Source: Serratia nematodiphila DZ0503SBS1 (GTDB taxonomy: Bacteria > Pseudomonadota > Gammaproteobacteria > Enterobacterales > Enterobacteriaceae). From it: a stretch of 64,000 nt of DNA. The notes beneath the pieces were generated by a model. It was given only the letters and a program-made list of their open reading frames with translations, ran no database searches and had not been told where the DNA came from. Shown here one piece after another: positions 30,568 to 39,245 of the stretch; within the stretch, counting starts at the first letter, position 1; each line of letters starts with the position of its first letter. Both the position numbers and the translations under genes were made by a program. Where the stretch lies: positions 744,001 through 808,000 of the forward strand of contig NZ_JPUX01000001.1 of the NCBI RefSeq assembly GCF_000738675.1, given 5' to 3'.

Positions 30568-31437
30568 ATGAAAGGCATTGTTTTAGCGGGCGGTTCCGGC
30601 ACGCGTCTCTATCCCATCACGCGCGGCGTTTCCAAGCAGTTGCTGCCGATTTACGATAAGCCGATGGTCTATTACCCGATCTCGGTGCTGATGCTGGCGG
30701 GCATTCGGGATATCCTGATCATCTCCACTCCGGAAGATATGCCCTCCTTCAAGCGCTTGCTGGGTGACGGCAGCCGTTTCGGCATCAATCTGAGTTATGA
30801 AATTCAGCCGAGCCCGGACGGCCTGGCGCAGGCCTTCCTCATTGGCGAAGCGTTCATCGGCGGTGACAGCTGCGCGCTGGTGCTTGGCGACAACATTCAC
30901 TTCGGCCAGGGCTTCGGCAACAAGCTGGAGTCGGTGGTGAAGCGCAGCGAAGGGGCGACGGTTTTCGGCTATCAGGTGATGGACCCTGAACGTTTCGGCG
31001 TGGTGGAGTTCGACGATAACTTCCGCGCGTTGTCGCTGGAAGAAAAACCGGCCGTGCCGAAATCCAACTGGGCGGTCACCGGGCTTTATTTCTATGACCA
31101 TCACGTGGTTGAGATGGCCAAGCAGGTGAAGCCGTCGGCGCGCGGTGAGCTGGAAATCACCACGCTCAACCAGATGTATCTGGAACGCGGCACGCTGAAC
31201 GTCGAGCTGCTGGGGCGCGGTTTCGCCTGGCTGGACACCGGCACGCACGACAGTTTGATCGAGGCCTCTCAGTTTATACACACTATTGAGAAGCGTCAGG
31301 GCTTCAAGGTCGCTTGTCTGGAAGAGATCGCCTACCGAAAAGGCTGGTTGACGCGTGAGCAACTGGCCACCGAAGCCAAGCTGCTCGGCAAAACGCTGTA
31401 TGGCCAGTATCTGTCGCAGCTGATCGCGGAAAAATAA
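30568..31437 (+). CDS. rmlA: Glucose-1-phosphate thymidylyltransferase
   Basis: Makes dTDP-glucose from glucose-1-phosphate and dTTP, the first step before RmlB. The 289-residue length is standard. The nucleotide-binding signature [11 protein letters not shown] is at residues 8-18, followed by [23 protein letters not shown] and the metal/sugar motif EEKP are visible, and the C-terminus has TGTHDSL. AAGGAAG precedes the ATG. The synonyms rfbA and rffH apply. Together with rmlB and rffA it would supply dTDP-4-amino-4,6-dideoxygalactose from this cluster alone. Confidence 0.94.
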   Translation: MKGIVLAGGSGTRLYPITRGVSKQLLPIYDKPMVYYPISVLMLAGIRDILIISTPEDMPSFKRLLGDGSRFGINLSYEIQPSPDGLAQAFLIGEAFIGGDSCALVLGDNIHFGQGFGNKLESVVKRSEGATVFGYQVMDPERFGVVEFDDNFRALSLEEKPAVPKSNWAVTGLYFYDHHVVEMAKQVKPSARGELEITTLNQMYLERGTLNVELLGRGFAWLDTGTHDSLIEASQFIHTIEKRQGFKVACLEEIAYRKGWLTREQLATEAKLLGKTLYGQYLSQLIAEK

Positions 31438-31507
31438 CCCCGGCCCGCCGTGCTTTGAACACCCGGAGCGCGGCGGGGCACTGGACGAACCTGCATATAG
31501 AGCGGAT

Positions 31508-32557
31508 ATGAGCACTGTACATATTTGTCCTCTGGATAAATTTATTCCTTCATTCATTGAATTTGTGAATGAGAAATTCGATCCCGATGAACACACGTTT
31601 TGGGTCTATGGCGATAAGGTGCGTTTCGCTTTGCCGCCGGCGGACAACGTTCACTATCTCGGGGCGGATCTGTTTGGTAACGTCAAGCCGACGTTGAAGT
31701 TGATGAAGGCCATTCAACGTCACGATCGGGTGATTCTGCACAGCTTCCACGGCATCAAGATGGCGCTGTTGCTGCTGTTGACTCCTTGGGTATTAAAAAA
31801 GTGCTATTGGTTCATATGGGGTGGTGACCTTTACCAATACCAAATCGGCAAGCGTAACTTCAAATGGCGCCTGACAGAGCTTCTCCGCCGCCCGGCCATT
31901 AAGCGTATGGGTAACTTTGTCACTTACATCAAGGGCGATTACGAGTTGGCTAAAAAGTGGTACGGCTGCACCGGCCGGTGGCATGAGTGCCTGCTGTATA
32001 CCAGCAACGTATACAAGAAAAACGTCATCGATGAACGTGCGGCGGGCGAGGACGGTAAAACCACCATTCTGCTGGGTAATTCTGCCGATCCAACCAACAA
32101 TCATTTTTCCGCGTTCGATATATTGGAAACGTACAAAAACGAGAATATTGAGCTCGTCGTACCGCTCTCCTACGGCAATAAACGCTATGCGGCAGAAGTG
32201 GTGGCCGAAGGCACGCGGCGCTTTGGCGAGAAATTTGTACCATTAACCGACTTTATGCCTTTCCAGCACTACCTGGCGCTGCTGGGGAAAGTGGATATCG
32301 CGGTGTTCAACCATCATCGCCAACAGGCGATGGGTAACACCATTTCCCTGCTGGGGCTGAAAAAAACGGTGTTTTTGAATCCAGGCACCACGCAGTGGGA
32401 CTTCTTTCAAGAAAAGAATATCCAGGTATTGGATCTTCAAACGTTTTCGCTACGCAGCCTGAGCGCGGCGGAAAAGCATGACAACGAGCAAAAAATCGAA
32501 GCCTATTTCTCCGCTGAGAACCTTACCGCGCAGTTAAAGGCCGTCTTTACTTCCTGA
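31508..32557 (+). CDS. WecF-like 4-acetamido-4,6-dideoxygalactose transferase
   Basis: Probable cytoplasmic-face glycosyltransferase of family GT56, related to the ECA enzyme WecF, which adds Fuc4NAc to undecaprenyl-linked sugars. The 349 residues share WecF landmarks: HSFHG near 80, FIWGGDLY near 100, ITILLGNSADPTNNH-type sequence near 180-195, VPLSYG near 220, and HRQQAMGN near 275. It is diverged from the ECA enzyme, so its acceptor may differ. It sits between rmlA and rffA, matching a route from dTDP-Fuc4NAc to a lipid-linked glycan. Confidence 0.78.
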   Translation: MSTVHICPLDKFIPSFIEFVNEKFDPDEHTFWVYGDKVRFALPPADNVHYLGADLFGNVKPTLKLMKAIQRHDRVILHSFHGIKMALLLLLTPWVLKKCYWFIWGGDLYQYQIGKRNFKWRLTELLRRPAIKRMGNFVTYIKGDYELAKKWYGCTGRWHECLLYTSNVYKKNVIDERAAGEDGKTTILLGNSADPTNNHFSAFDILETYKNENIELVVPLSYGNKRYAAEVVAEGTRRFGEKFVPLTDFMPFQHYLALLGKVDIAVFNHHRQQAMGNTISLLGLKKTVFLNPGTTQWDFFQEKNIQVLDLQTFSLRSLSAAEKHDNEQKIEAYFSAENLTAQLKAVFTS

Positions 32558-32611
32558 TGCCGCACGGCACATCGCCCCGGCATGCATTCAGAATCGACAA
32601 CAAGGGATAAC

Positions 32612-33742
32612 ATGATACCGTTCAACAAACCACCGGTAACCGGCAACGAAATTCAATATATCAATGCGGCGTTGGAGAATGGGAAATTGTCGGGCGACGG
32701 CCCGTTCGGCAAACAGTGCCAGAAATGGTTTGAAAACAAGCTGGGGTGCAAACACGCGCTGTTGACCCCGTCTTGCACCGCCGCGCTGGAGATCGCCGCG
32801 CTGCTGGTCGATATCCAGCCGGGCGACGAAGTTATCATGCCAAGCTACACCTTCGTCAGCACCGCCAACGCCTTCGTGTTGCGCGGCGCGAAAATCAAAT
32901 TCGTCGATATCCACCCTGAAACCATGAATATGGATGCAGCGCTGGTGGCTGCGGCGATCACCGATAAAACCAAAGCCATCGTGCCCGTGCATTACGCCGG
33001 CGTCTCCTGCGATATGGATGCGATCATGCGCCTGGCCGATCAGCATAACCTGCTGGTGGTCGAAGACGCCGCGCAGGGCGTCATGAGCAAATACAAGGGC
33101 GATTTCGTTGGCGTTAAAGGTCACCTGGCGGCTTTCAGCTTCCATGAAACCAAAAACTATACCAGCGGCGGGGAAGGCGGCGCGCTGGTGATCAATGATG
33201 AGCGTTTTATCAAACGCGCCGAAATTTTGCGTGAGAAGGGCACCGACCGCAGCCAGTTCCTGCGCGGCCAGGTGGACAAATATACCTGGGTCGATTTCGG
33301 CAGCAGCTTCCTGCCGGGTGAACTGCAGTCGGCTTGCCTGTGGGGGCAACTGGAACTGGCGGATGAGATCAACGATAACCGCCTGGCGACTTGGCACAAG
33401 TACTACGCGAGCTTTGCGCCGCTGGCGGAGAAAGGGCTGCTGACGTTGCCGACTATTCCGGCGGATTGCGAGCACAATGCGCATATGTTCTATGTGAAGC
33501 TGAAGGATATTGAGCAAAGAACGCAGTTCATCGCTCACCTGAAGGCCTGTGGCGTGATGGCGGTATTCCATTATATTCCGCTGCACTCGGCGCCGGCGGG
33601 CAAGGTCTTCGGCACTTTCATCGGCGAAGACAACTACACCACCCGCGAAAGCGAGAGACTGGTTCGCCTGCCGCTGTACTACAAAATGACCGATGCCGAT
33701 CAGAATAAAGTGATTGAAAGCGTTGTGAGGTTCTTTGAGTGA
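32612..33742 (+). CDS. rffA: dTDP-4-amino-4,6-dideoxygalactose transaminase
   Basis: PLP enzyme that aminates dTDP-4-keto-6-deoxyglucose to dTDP-Fuc4N. The 376 residues from ATG 32612 (MIPFNKPPVTG) equal the length of E. coli WecE/RffA. The PLP lysine is in SFHETKNYTSGGEGG, VEDAAQGVMS holds the PLP-nitrogen aspartate, and PSYTFVSTANAF is intact. An earlier frame start adds ten residues without support, while AAGGG stands before 32612. Its stop overlaps the flippase gene by four bases. The acetyltransferase RffC, needed to give Fuc4NAc, is not in the cluster and could be supplied from the ECA locus. Confidence 0.92.
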   Translation: MIPFNKPPVTGNEIQYINAALENGKLSGDGPFGKQCQKWFENKLGCKHALLTPSCTAALEIAALLVDIQPGDEVIMPSYTFVSTANAFVLRGAKIKFVDIHPETMNMDAALVAAAITDKTKAIVPVHYAGVSCDMDAIMRLADQHNLLVVEDAAQGVMSKYKGDFVGVKGHLAAFSFHETKNYTSGGEGGALVINDERFIKRAEILREKGTDRSQFLRGQVDKYTWVDFGSSFLPGELQSACLWGQLELADEINDNRLATWHKYYASFAPLAEKGLLTLPTIPADCEHNAHMFYVKLKDIEQRTQFIAHLKACGVMAVFHYIPLHSAPAGKVFGTFIGEDNYTTRESERLVRLPLYYKMTDADQNKVIESVVRFFE

Positions 33743-35136
33743 ACGCCCGCAAGATCCTGGCGTTCGCCATCGGGCCGATCGGTAATGCCGCGCTGGGGTT
33801 GTTGACCCTGCCGGTCATTACCTGGCTGTTTTCGGCGGACGACGTAGGCCGAATCAGCATGCTGAATGTGGCCGTGTCTTTCTGCGTGCTGTTTTTCAGT
33901 TTGGGGCTTGATCAGGCTTACGTTCGGGAATACCACGGTGAATCCGATCGCGGGCAGCTGTTGAAGAACGTCGCTTTCCCCGGCTTGCTGATGATCGTAG
34001 TCATCGGTGCGGCGTTCCTGCTGTTCCCCGGCAGTTTGTCCGCGTTGCTGTTCGAACAGAAAGACACGGCGATAAGCTGGCTTATCATGTTGATTCTTCT
34101 GGCGTCGTTCATCAACCGTTTCTTGTCCCTGATACTCAGGATGCAGGAGAAGGGGATGGCGTTTTCGCTCAGCCAACTGATGCCCAAGCTGATGACGCTG
34201 ATCGTCATCGGCCTGTGCTATGTTCTGTTTACCCAGCATACGCTGATGCAGTTGGTGGTGGCGAACGCCGTCGGTTTTATCGCCGTATCGCTGATGCTGA
34301 TGTGGTCTTCCCGGGCGGATTGGATAGCCGCGCTGCGCAGTTCGCTGGACTACGGCAAACTGAAAGCGATGCTCAAGTTCGGCTATCCGCTGATCTTGGG
34401 CGGGTTGGCGTTTTGGGGGTTAACCACTGTCGATAGGATGTTCGTGCGAGCCTATTCCGGCTTTGAACAGTTGGCTATCTTCTCGGTGGCGGTTAGCTTC
34501 GCCGGCGTGGCGAGCATCCTGCAAAGTGTGTTCTCTACTGTTTGGGCGCCGATGGTGTACAAGCTGGCGGAGTCTAACGAAGGCGGCGAACAGCAGATGG
34601 TAACCAAGGTCACGCAGTGCATGCTGATTGCCGTGGTTTGCCTGTTCAGCTTGGGCGGGCTCTTTTCCTGGCTGGTTGACTTTGTCTTGCCCGCTAATTA
34701 CGTGAATGTGAAATATATTCTGGTTGCGAGTCTGGGTTTCCCTTTGTTGTTCACACTGTCGGAAACGACGGCGGTCGGCATCGGCCTGAGCAGAAAGACC
34801 GCTTACACCATGCTGGCTTCCTTGAGCGCGTTGCTCATCAACGTGGTGGCCAATGCATTGCTGGTGCCACGTTTCGGCGCCGGTGGCGCGGCGGTAAGCA
34901 CCTGTCTGGCCTTCTGGGCATTCCTGATCCTGAGAACGGAATTCTCGATTATCAGCTGGAAGACCATGCCACGTTTTGAAATGTATTTCTTCACTTTCCT
35001 CTGTCTGGCGGGGGCGTCGGTTTCAGCGCTGGCAGGCGAGAAAATGAAATACGAGCTGTTTGTCTATTGGGGTGTCTTACTGGCCGTGGTGTTGGTGAGG
35101 AACCTCAGGTTCCTTAAGTCGTTCGCCAAACGATAA
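33739..35136 (+). CDS. Wzx-type polysaccharide flippase
   Basis: Inner-membrane protein of the MOP flippase superfamily that would move a lipid-linked oligosaccharide to the periplasm. The 465 residues are hydrophobic along nearly the whole length, with about 12 membrane segments, and begin MNARKILAFAIGPIGNAALGLLTLP, typical of O-unit flippases. The GTG start overlaps the rffA stop (GTGA). No polymerase (Wzy), chain-length regulator or ligase is present. The exported unit may be polymerised elsewhere or used as a single unit. A hairpin follows at 35149. Confidence 0.85.
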   Translation: MNARKILAFAIGPIGNAALGLLTLPVITWLFSADDVGRISMLNVAVSFCVLFFSLGLDQAYVREYHGESDRGQLLKNVAFPGLLMIVVIGAAFLLFPGSLSALLFEQKDTAISWLIMLILLASFINRFLSLILRMQEKGMAFSLSQLMPKLMTLIVIGLCYVLFTQHTLMQLVVANAVGFIAVSLMLMWSSRADWIAALRSSLDYGKLKAMLKFGYPLILGGLAFWGLTTVDRMFVRAYSGFEQLAIFSVAVSFAGVASILQSVFSTVWAPMVYKLAESNEGGEQQMVTKVTQCMLIAVVCLFSLGGLFSWLVDFVLPANYVNVKYILVASLGFPLLFTLSETTAVGIGLSRKTAYTMLASLSALLINVVANALLVPRFGAGGAAVSTCLAFWAFLILRTEFSIISWKTMPRFEMYFFTFLCLAGASVSALAGEKMKYELFVYWGVLLAVVLVRNLRFLKSFAKR

Positions 35137-35148
35137 CGCTTTCGGTCA

Positions 35149-35177
35149 GGCAACCCGTTGCGGGTTGCCGCCGTTTT
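35149..35177 (+). terminator. Terminator of the rmlB-flippase cluster
   Basis: Perfect 9-bp stem GGCAACCCG/CGGGTTGCC with a TTG loop, followed by a short GTTTTCCC tail. It lies 12 bases after the flippase stop. The T run is weak. Confidence 0.65.
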
Positions 35178-35231
35178 CCCTATTTCTTTTTCTCATCATG
35201 ACAGCGCGATCTCGCTGACGTCTCCTCTTGC

Positions 35232-36185
35232 TCAACGCAGCCGCTCCCGAATCTCCTCCTCAGGCAGATCCACACCGATAAACACCAACGTGCTCTTGCG
35301 CTCTTCCTCCGGCAGCCATTCCCGATCCCAGTCGGCGTTATACAGCCGCTGTACGCCCTGGAACAGCAGGCGGCGCGGTTCGTCTTCGATAGACAGAATG
35401 CCTTTGTAGCGCAGCAGGTTGTCGGCGTATTCCAGCAGCAGGCCTTCCATCACCTCGGAGATTTGCATCAGCGGCAGCGGGCGCTCCAGCGTCACCACGA
35501 TCGAGCGGATGTCGCTCTGCGGCTGCGGAATGCGGCGGAACAGCGGGGCGGGCGGCGTCAGGTTGAGTTTGTCGTTCAGCGTAAAGCCTTCGATGTCGAA
35601 CAGCACGCTCAGATCGATATCGCCGTGCGTCACCTGGTAGAGCGGCGCGCGGGCGTTCATCCGCTGCAGCCGCTGGATCAGCGCCTCGCAGTCCGGCGCC
35701 ACGTCGGTTTTGGTCAACAGGATGCGGTCGGCGTAGCCCACCTGAGCCTGGGCGATGCTGAACTGGCTCAGTTGCTGCTCGGCGTGCGCCGCGTCCACCA
35801 GGGTGATGATGCCGTCCAGCAGGAAGCGCTCGCACAGGATCTCGTGCGAGAAAAAGGTCTGGGTAATCGGACCGGGATCGGCCATGCCGGTGCATTCGAT
35901 GATCAGCCGATCGAACGCCAGCTGGCCGCTGTCGACGCCGTCCAGCAGATCCAGCAGCGCGTCTGCCAGTTCGTTGGACTTGCTGCAGCAGATGCAGCCG
36001 TTGCTTAACGTGGTGATGCGGCTGGCGCGATCGCCGATCAGCGCGTCGTCGATCGGCGCTTCGCCGAACTCGTTCTCGATGACCGCGATTTTATAGCCGT
36101 GTTCGGCGTTCAGGATGTGGCGCAGCAGGGTGGTTTTGCCGGCGCCCAAAAAGCCGGTCAGGATGGTGACTGCAATGGGTTTCAT
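35232..36185 (-). CDS. yjiA: COG0523 GTPase, putative metal chaperone
   Basis: P-loop GTPase of the G3E family, thought to deliver zinc or other metals. The 317 residues show Walker A GFLGAGKTT (11-19), the metal-binding GCICC (64-68), ECTGMADPGP and the guanine motif TKTD. The C-terminal COG0523 domain starts near 215. It is the last gene of the btsT-yjiX-yjiA group, 21 bases after yjiX, exactly as in E. coli, so its expression probably follows pyruvate-responsive btsT. Confidence 0.93.
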   Translation of the reverse strand: MKPIAVTILTGFLGAGKTTLLRHILNAEHGYKIAVIENEFGEAPIDDALIGDRASRITTLSNGCICCSKSNELADALLDLLDGVDSGQLAFDRLIIECTGMADPGPITQTFFSHEILCERFLLDGIITLVDAAHAEQQLSQFSIAQAQVGYADRILLTKTDVAPDCEALIQRLQRMNARAPLYQVTHGDIDLSVLFDIEGFTLNDKLNLTPPAPLFRRIPQPQSDIRSIVVTLERPLPLMQISEVMEGLLLEYADNLLRYKGILSIEDEPRRLLFQGVQRLYNADWDREWLPEEERKSTLVFIGVDLPEEEIRERLR

Positions 36186-36206
36186 ACGGGTCCTTGTGAC
36201 TGCGGG

Positions 36207-36410
36207 TTAACAGCAGCGCATGCCGCCTTTGCCGTCGCCGCCGTAGCGCGCTTGCTGGCGCTCGCGGAAAAATTCTTTATAGGTCATCACCGGCTTGTCC
36301 GGGTGGTTGTCTTTCATGTGCTGGACGTAGGTATCGTAGTCAGGCACGCCCACCAACATGCGCGCCGCCTGCCCGAGATATTTCCCCGCCTGGCCGAGAT
36401 TTCCGAACAT
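36207..36410 (-). CDS. yjiX: YbdD/YjiX family small protein
   Basis: A 67-residue protein beginning [25 protein letters not shown] and ending in the family hallmark MRCC. It is always found beside CstA-type pyruvate or peptide transporters; the role is unknown but is presumed to support transport. A GGAG ribosome site precedes the ATG. btsT is 218 bases upstream and yjiA 21 bases downstream on the same strand. Confidence 0.92.
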   Translation of the reverse strand: MFGNLGQAGKYLGQAARMLVGVPDYDTYVQHMKDNHPDKPVMTYKEFFRERQQARYGGDGKGGMRCC

Positions 36411-36540
36411 AAGCCTTCTCCAACTTTACCCTGCATCACTACAGCGCTTGCTTAAGCCTGATATTAGGGGAAGCCGGGGGATGGGGTTCCCGCAGGGATG
36501 CCCCACCTCCGGGTCGCCCCGGGTATCTCGATTGCATCGC

Positions 36541-36580
36541 GCCGCACGCCTGGCGTCTTGCGATGCGCAGGCCGTGCGGC
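36541..36580. repeat. Palindromic (REP-like) hairpin between btsT and yjiX
   Basis: GCCGCACGCCTG at the left pairs with CAGGCCGTGCGGC at the right with one bulged base around a 15-base loop. Intergenic position inside an operon is typical of REP-like elements, which stabilise upstream mRNA and lower expression downstream. Confidence 0.55.
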
Positions 36581-36628
36581 TTTGGGTACTACTTAATGCT
36601 TATTATGCAGGGTATCCGTTAAATCACA

Positions 36629-38809
36629 TCAATGCTGGGTCGAAACTTTGACCTCCCCCTCAGTTACGCCGTCGGCGGGCGCGGCCTGCGGCACCGGCAC
36701 GTAAGGCGTTTCCTGGTCGGTGCGTTTCGGGTTCTTGTGCGCCGCCATCGCGGTTTTCACCCCGTAGAAGATGATGCTGTACACCACCAGCAGGAACAGA
36801 ATGCTCAGCCCGGCGTTGGTGTAGTTGTTCACCACGATGTGGTTCATGTTGGCGATCTGCTGGGCGCTCAGCTCGGCGCCGCCCTCGGCGATCTTGCGCT
36901 TGTACTCGCCGGCCAGGAAGAAGAAGCCTTCCAGCTGTGGGTTGTCGCTGAACAGCTTCAGGCCCAGCGCGTAGGTGGTGCAGATCAGCAGCCACACCGC
37001 CGGCAGCACGGTCACCCAGATGTATTGGGTGCGCTTCATTTTAATCAGCACCACGGTGCCCAGCACCAGCGCCACGGCGGCCAGCATCTGGTTGGAGATG
37101 CCGAACAGCGGCCACAGGCTCTTCACGCCGCCGAGCGGATCCACCACGCCCTGATACAGCAGGTAGCCCCACAGCCCGACGCAGCCTGCGGTGCCGATGA
37201 TGCCGGCCACCAGCGAGTCGGTTTTCTTCAGGAACGGCACGAAGTTGCCCAGCAGATCCTGCAGCATAAAGCGGCCGGAGCGGGTGCCGGCGTCCAGCGC
37301 GGTCAGGATGAACAGCGCCTCGAACAGAATGCCGAAGTGATACCAGAAGCCCATGTTGGCGCCCGGAATGATCTGGTGGAACACGTGGGCGATGCCCACC
37401 GCCAGCGTTGGCGCGCCGCCGGCGCGGTTCAGCACCGAAGGTTCGCCGATGTCGGTGGCGGTCTGCAGGATCTGTTCCGGGCTGATGACGAAGCCCCAGG
37501 AGCTGACCGCCGCCGCCGCGTGCACGGTCACGTCCTTCAGCGAAGCCATGATCATCGGCGCGTCTTCGGTGCCCAGGCGGTGCAGATCCGGCATGGTGAT
37601 GCCCAGCGCCGCCGGCGGGGTGTTCATGGCGAAGTACAGGCCCGGCTCGATGATGGACGCCGCCACCAGCGCCATGATGGCGACGAAGGACTCCATCAGC
37701 ATTGCGCCGTAGCCGATAAAGCGCGCGTCGGTCTCATTGGCCAGCAGCTTCGGCGTGGTGCCGGAGGCGATCAGCGCATGGAAGCCGGAGACCGCGCCGC
37801 AGGCGATGGTGATGAACAGGAACGGGAACAGGGTGCCTTTCCACACCGGGCCGGTGCCGTCGACGAACTGGGTCACCGCCGGCATTTTCAGCTCAGGGTT
37901 GAGGATCACGATGCCGATCGCCAGCCCGACGATCACGCCGATTTTCAGGAAGGTGGCCAGGTAGTCGCGCGGCGCCAGGATCAGCCACACCGGCAGCAGG
38001 GCGGAGACAAAGGCGTAGCCGATCAGCGTGAAGGTGATGGTGGTGTCTTTAAAGGTCAGCGCCGGGCCCCAGTACGGGTCGTGCGCCACCACGCCGCCGA
38101 ACCAGATGGCGGCCACCAGCAGCACGATGCCGATGATTGACACTTCACCCACGCGGCCGGGGCGCAGATAGCGCATGTAGATGCCCATAAACAGCGCGAT
38201 CGGCACGGTGGAGCAGACGGTGAACACGCCCCACGGGCTTTCCGCCAGCGCTTTCACCACGATCAGCGCCAGCACCGCCAGGATGATGATCATGATCAGG
38301 AAGCAGCCGAATAGCGCGATGGTGCCCGGTATCGGCCCCATCTCTTTTTTGATGATCTCACCGAGCGAGGCGCCGTTGCGGCGCGAGGAGATGAACAGCA
38401 CCATAAAGTCCTGCACCGCCCCCGCCAGCACCACGCCGCCAAGCAGCCACAGCGTGCCGGGCAGGTAGCCGACCTGAGCGGCCAGCACCGGCCCCACCAG
38501 CGGCCCGGCGCCGGCGATGGCGGCGAAGTGGTGGCCGAACAGCACGTTCTTGTTGGTCGGCACGTAGTTGAGGCCGTCGTTGTTGACCACCGCCGGGGTG
38601 GCGCGGCCGGCGTCCAGCTTCATCACCCTGGTGGCGATGTACAGGCTGTAGTAGCGGTAGGCCACCAGATACACCGCCACCGAAGCGACGACGATCCACA
38701 GCGCGCTGATGTGTTCGCCGCGGCGCAGCGCCACCACGCCGAGGCAGGCTGCGCCGAGTATCCCCAGCAGCATCCACGGAATGTGCTTTAAAATCCCCTC
38801 TCGTTTCAT
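36629..38809 (-). CDS. btsT: Pyruvate/proton symporter of the CstA family
   Basis: Inner-membrane high-affinity pyruvate transporter (BtsT, formerly YjiY). The 726 residues contain about 16-18 hydrophobic segments. The N-terminal CstA domain has NNDGLNYVPTNKNVLFGHHFAAIAGAGP, and there is SGFHALIASGTTPK in the middle. Length and sequence match E. coli BtsT more than CstA. In E. coli it is induced by the BtsS/BtsR two-component system on pyruvate; no regulator gene is nearby here. GGATACC stands before the ATG. Confidence 0.93.
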   Translation of the reverse strand: MKREGILKHIPWMLLGILGAACLGVVALRRGEHISALWIVVASVAVYLVAYRYYSLYIATRVMKLDAGRATPAVVNNDGLNYVPTNKNVLFGHHFAAIAGAGPLVGPVLAAQVGYLPGTLWLLGGVVLAGAVQDFMVLFISSRRNGASLGEIIKKEMGPIPGTIALFGCFLIMIIILAVLALIVVKALAESPWGVFTVCSTVPIALFMGIYMRYLRPGRVGEVSIIGIVLLVAAIWFGGVVAHDPYWGPALTFKDTTITFTLIGYAFVSALLPVWLILAPRDYLATFLKIGVIVGLAIGIVILNPELKMPAVTQFVDGTGPVWKGTLFPFLFITIACGAVSGFHALIASGTTPKLLANETDARFIGYGAMLMESFVAIMALVAASIIEPGLYFAMNTPPAALGITMPDLHRLGTEDAPMIMASLKDVTVHAAAAVSSWGFVISPEQILQTATDIGEPSVLNRAGGAPTLAVGIAHVFHQIIPGANMGFWYHFGILFEALFILTALDAGTRSGRFMLQDLLGNFVPFLKKTDSLVAGIIGTAGCVGLWGYLLYQGVVDPLGGVKSLWPLFGISNQMLAAVALVLGTVVLIKMKRTQYIWVTVLPAVWLLICTTYALGLKLFSDNPQLEGFFFLAGEYKRKIAEGGAELSAQQIANMNHIVVNNYTNAGLSILFLLVVYSIIFYGVKTAMAAHKNPKRTDQETPYVPVPQAAPADGVTEGEVKVSTQH

Positions 38810-39130
38810 GAGGTATCCTTAATTCCAGTCTGCAAAATATGAATGAACTCATCCGCTTGTAAGAGATGTCAGAGTGGCGCGGTGAGCCGTAGCGTCTTTC
38901 CCGAGGTAAGGCGGGTTTAGGAACAGCTCATCATCGCCGGGGGTAAGGGGGGAAGACAGGCGTATTTCGCTCAGCGGTCAGATCCGCCGGGTGAACGGTT
39001 GGATTGGCGGGGTAAGCGGTTTGCTGCATAACCAGCAGCCGCCCGCCAGCCGCTGTTGCCAATGCAGCACCCGCTTTAACCCGCCGGCTTTAAACCCTCG
39101 GTTTATCAGCCAGATGCCTTAACGCGGCGG
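38810..39130. promoter_or_regulatory. Divergent btsT / sfnG upstream region
   Basis: Should carry the btsT promoter and any activator sites for the sigma-54 promoter of sfnG. Inverted-repeat-rich, GC-rich sequence lies around 39000-39090. I cannot assign individual binding sites. Confidence 0.4.
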
Positions 39131-39147
39131 TTGGCACGCATTCTGCT
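39131..39147 (+). promoter_or_regulatory. sigma-54 promoter of sfnG
   Basis: TTGGCACGCATTCTGCT fits the consensus YTGGCACGRNNNTTGCW at all but two positions, including GG at -24 and GC at -12 with correct spacing. It points to sfnG, 99 bases before the ATG. In Pseudomonas sfnG is sigma-54 dependent through SfnR. Confidence 0.8.
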
Positions 39148-39245
39148 ATCGGATTTATAACCAAAACAAGGTTTTCAATATTTGTAAATCGATAATGGTT
39201 ATATGCGTGCCGCATCACGGCGCCAACGAGCAGAGGGAGAGAAGC

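Noticed and set aside
36632..38140. 502-codon plus-strand frame opposite btsT
   Set aside because: Antisense shadow of a certain membrane transporter gene.
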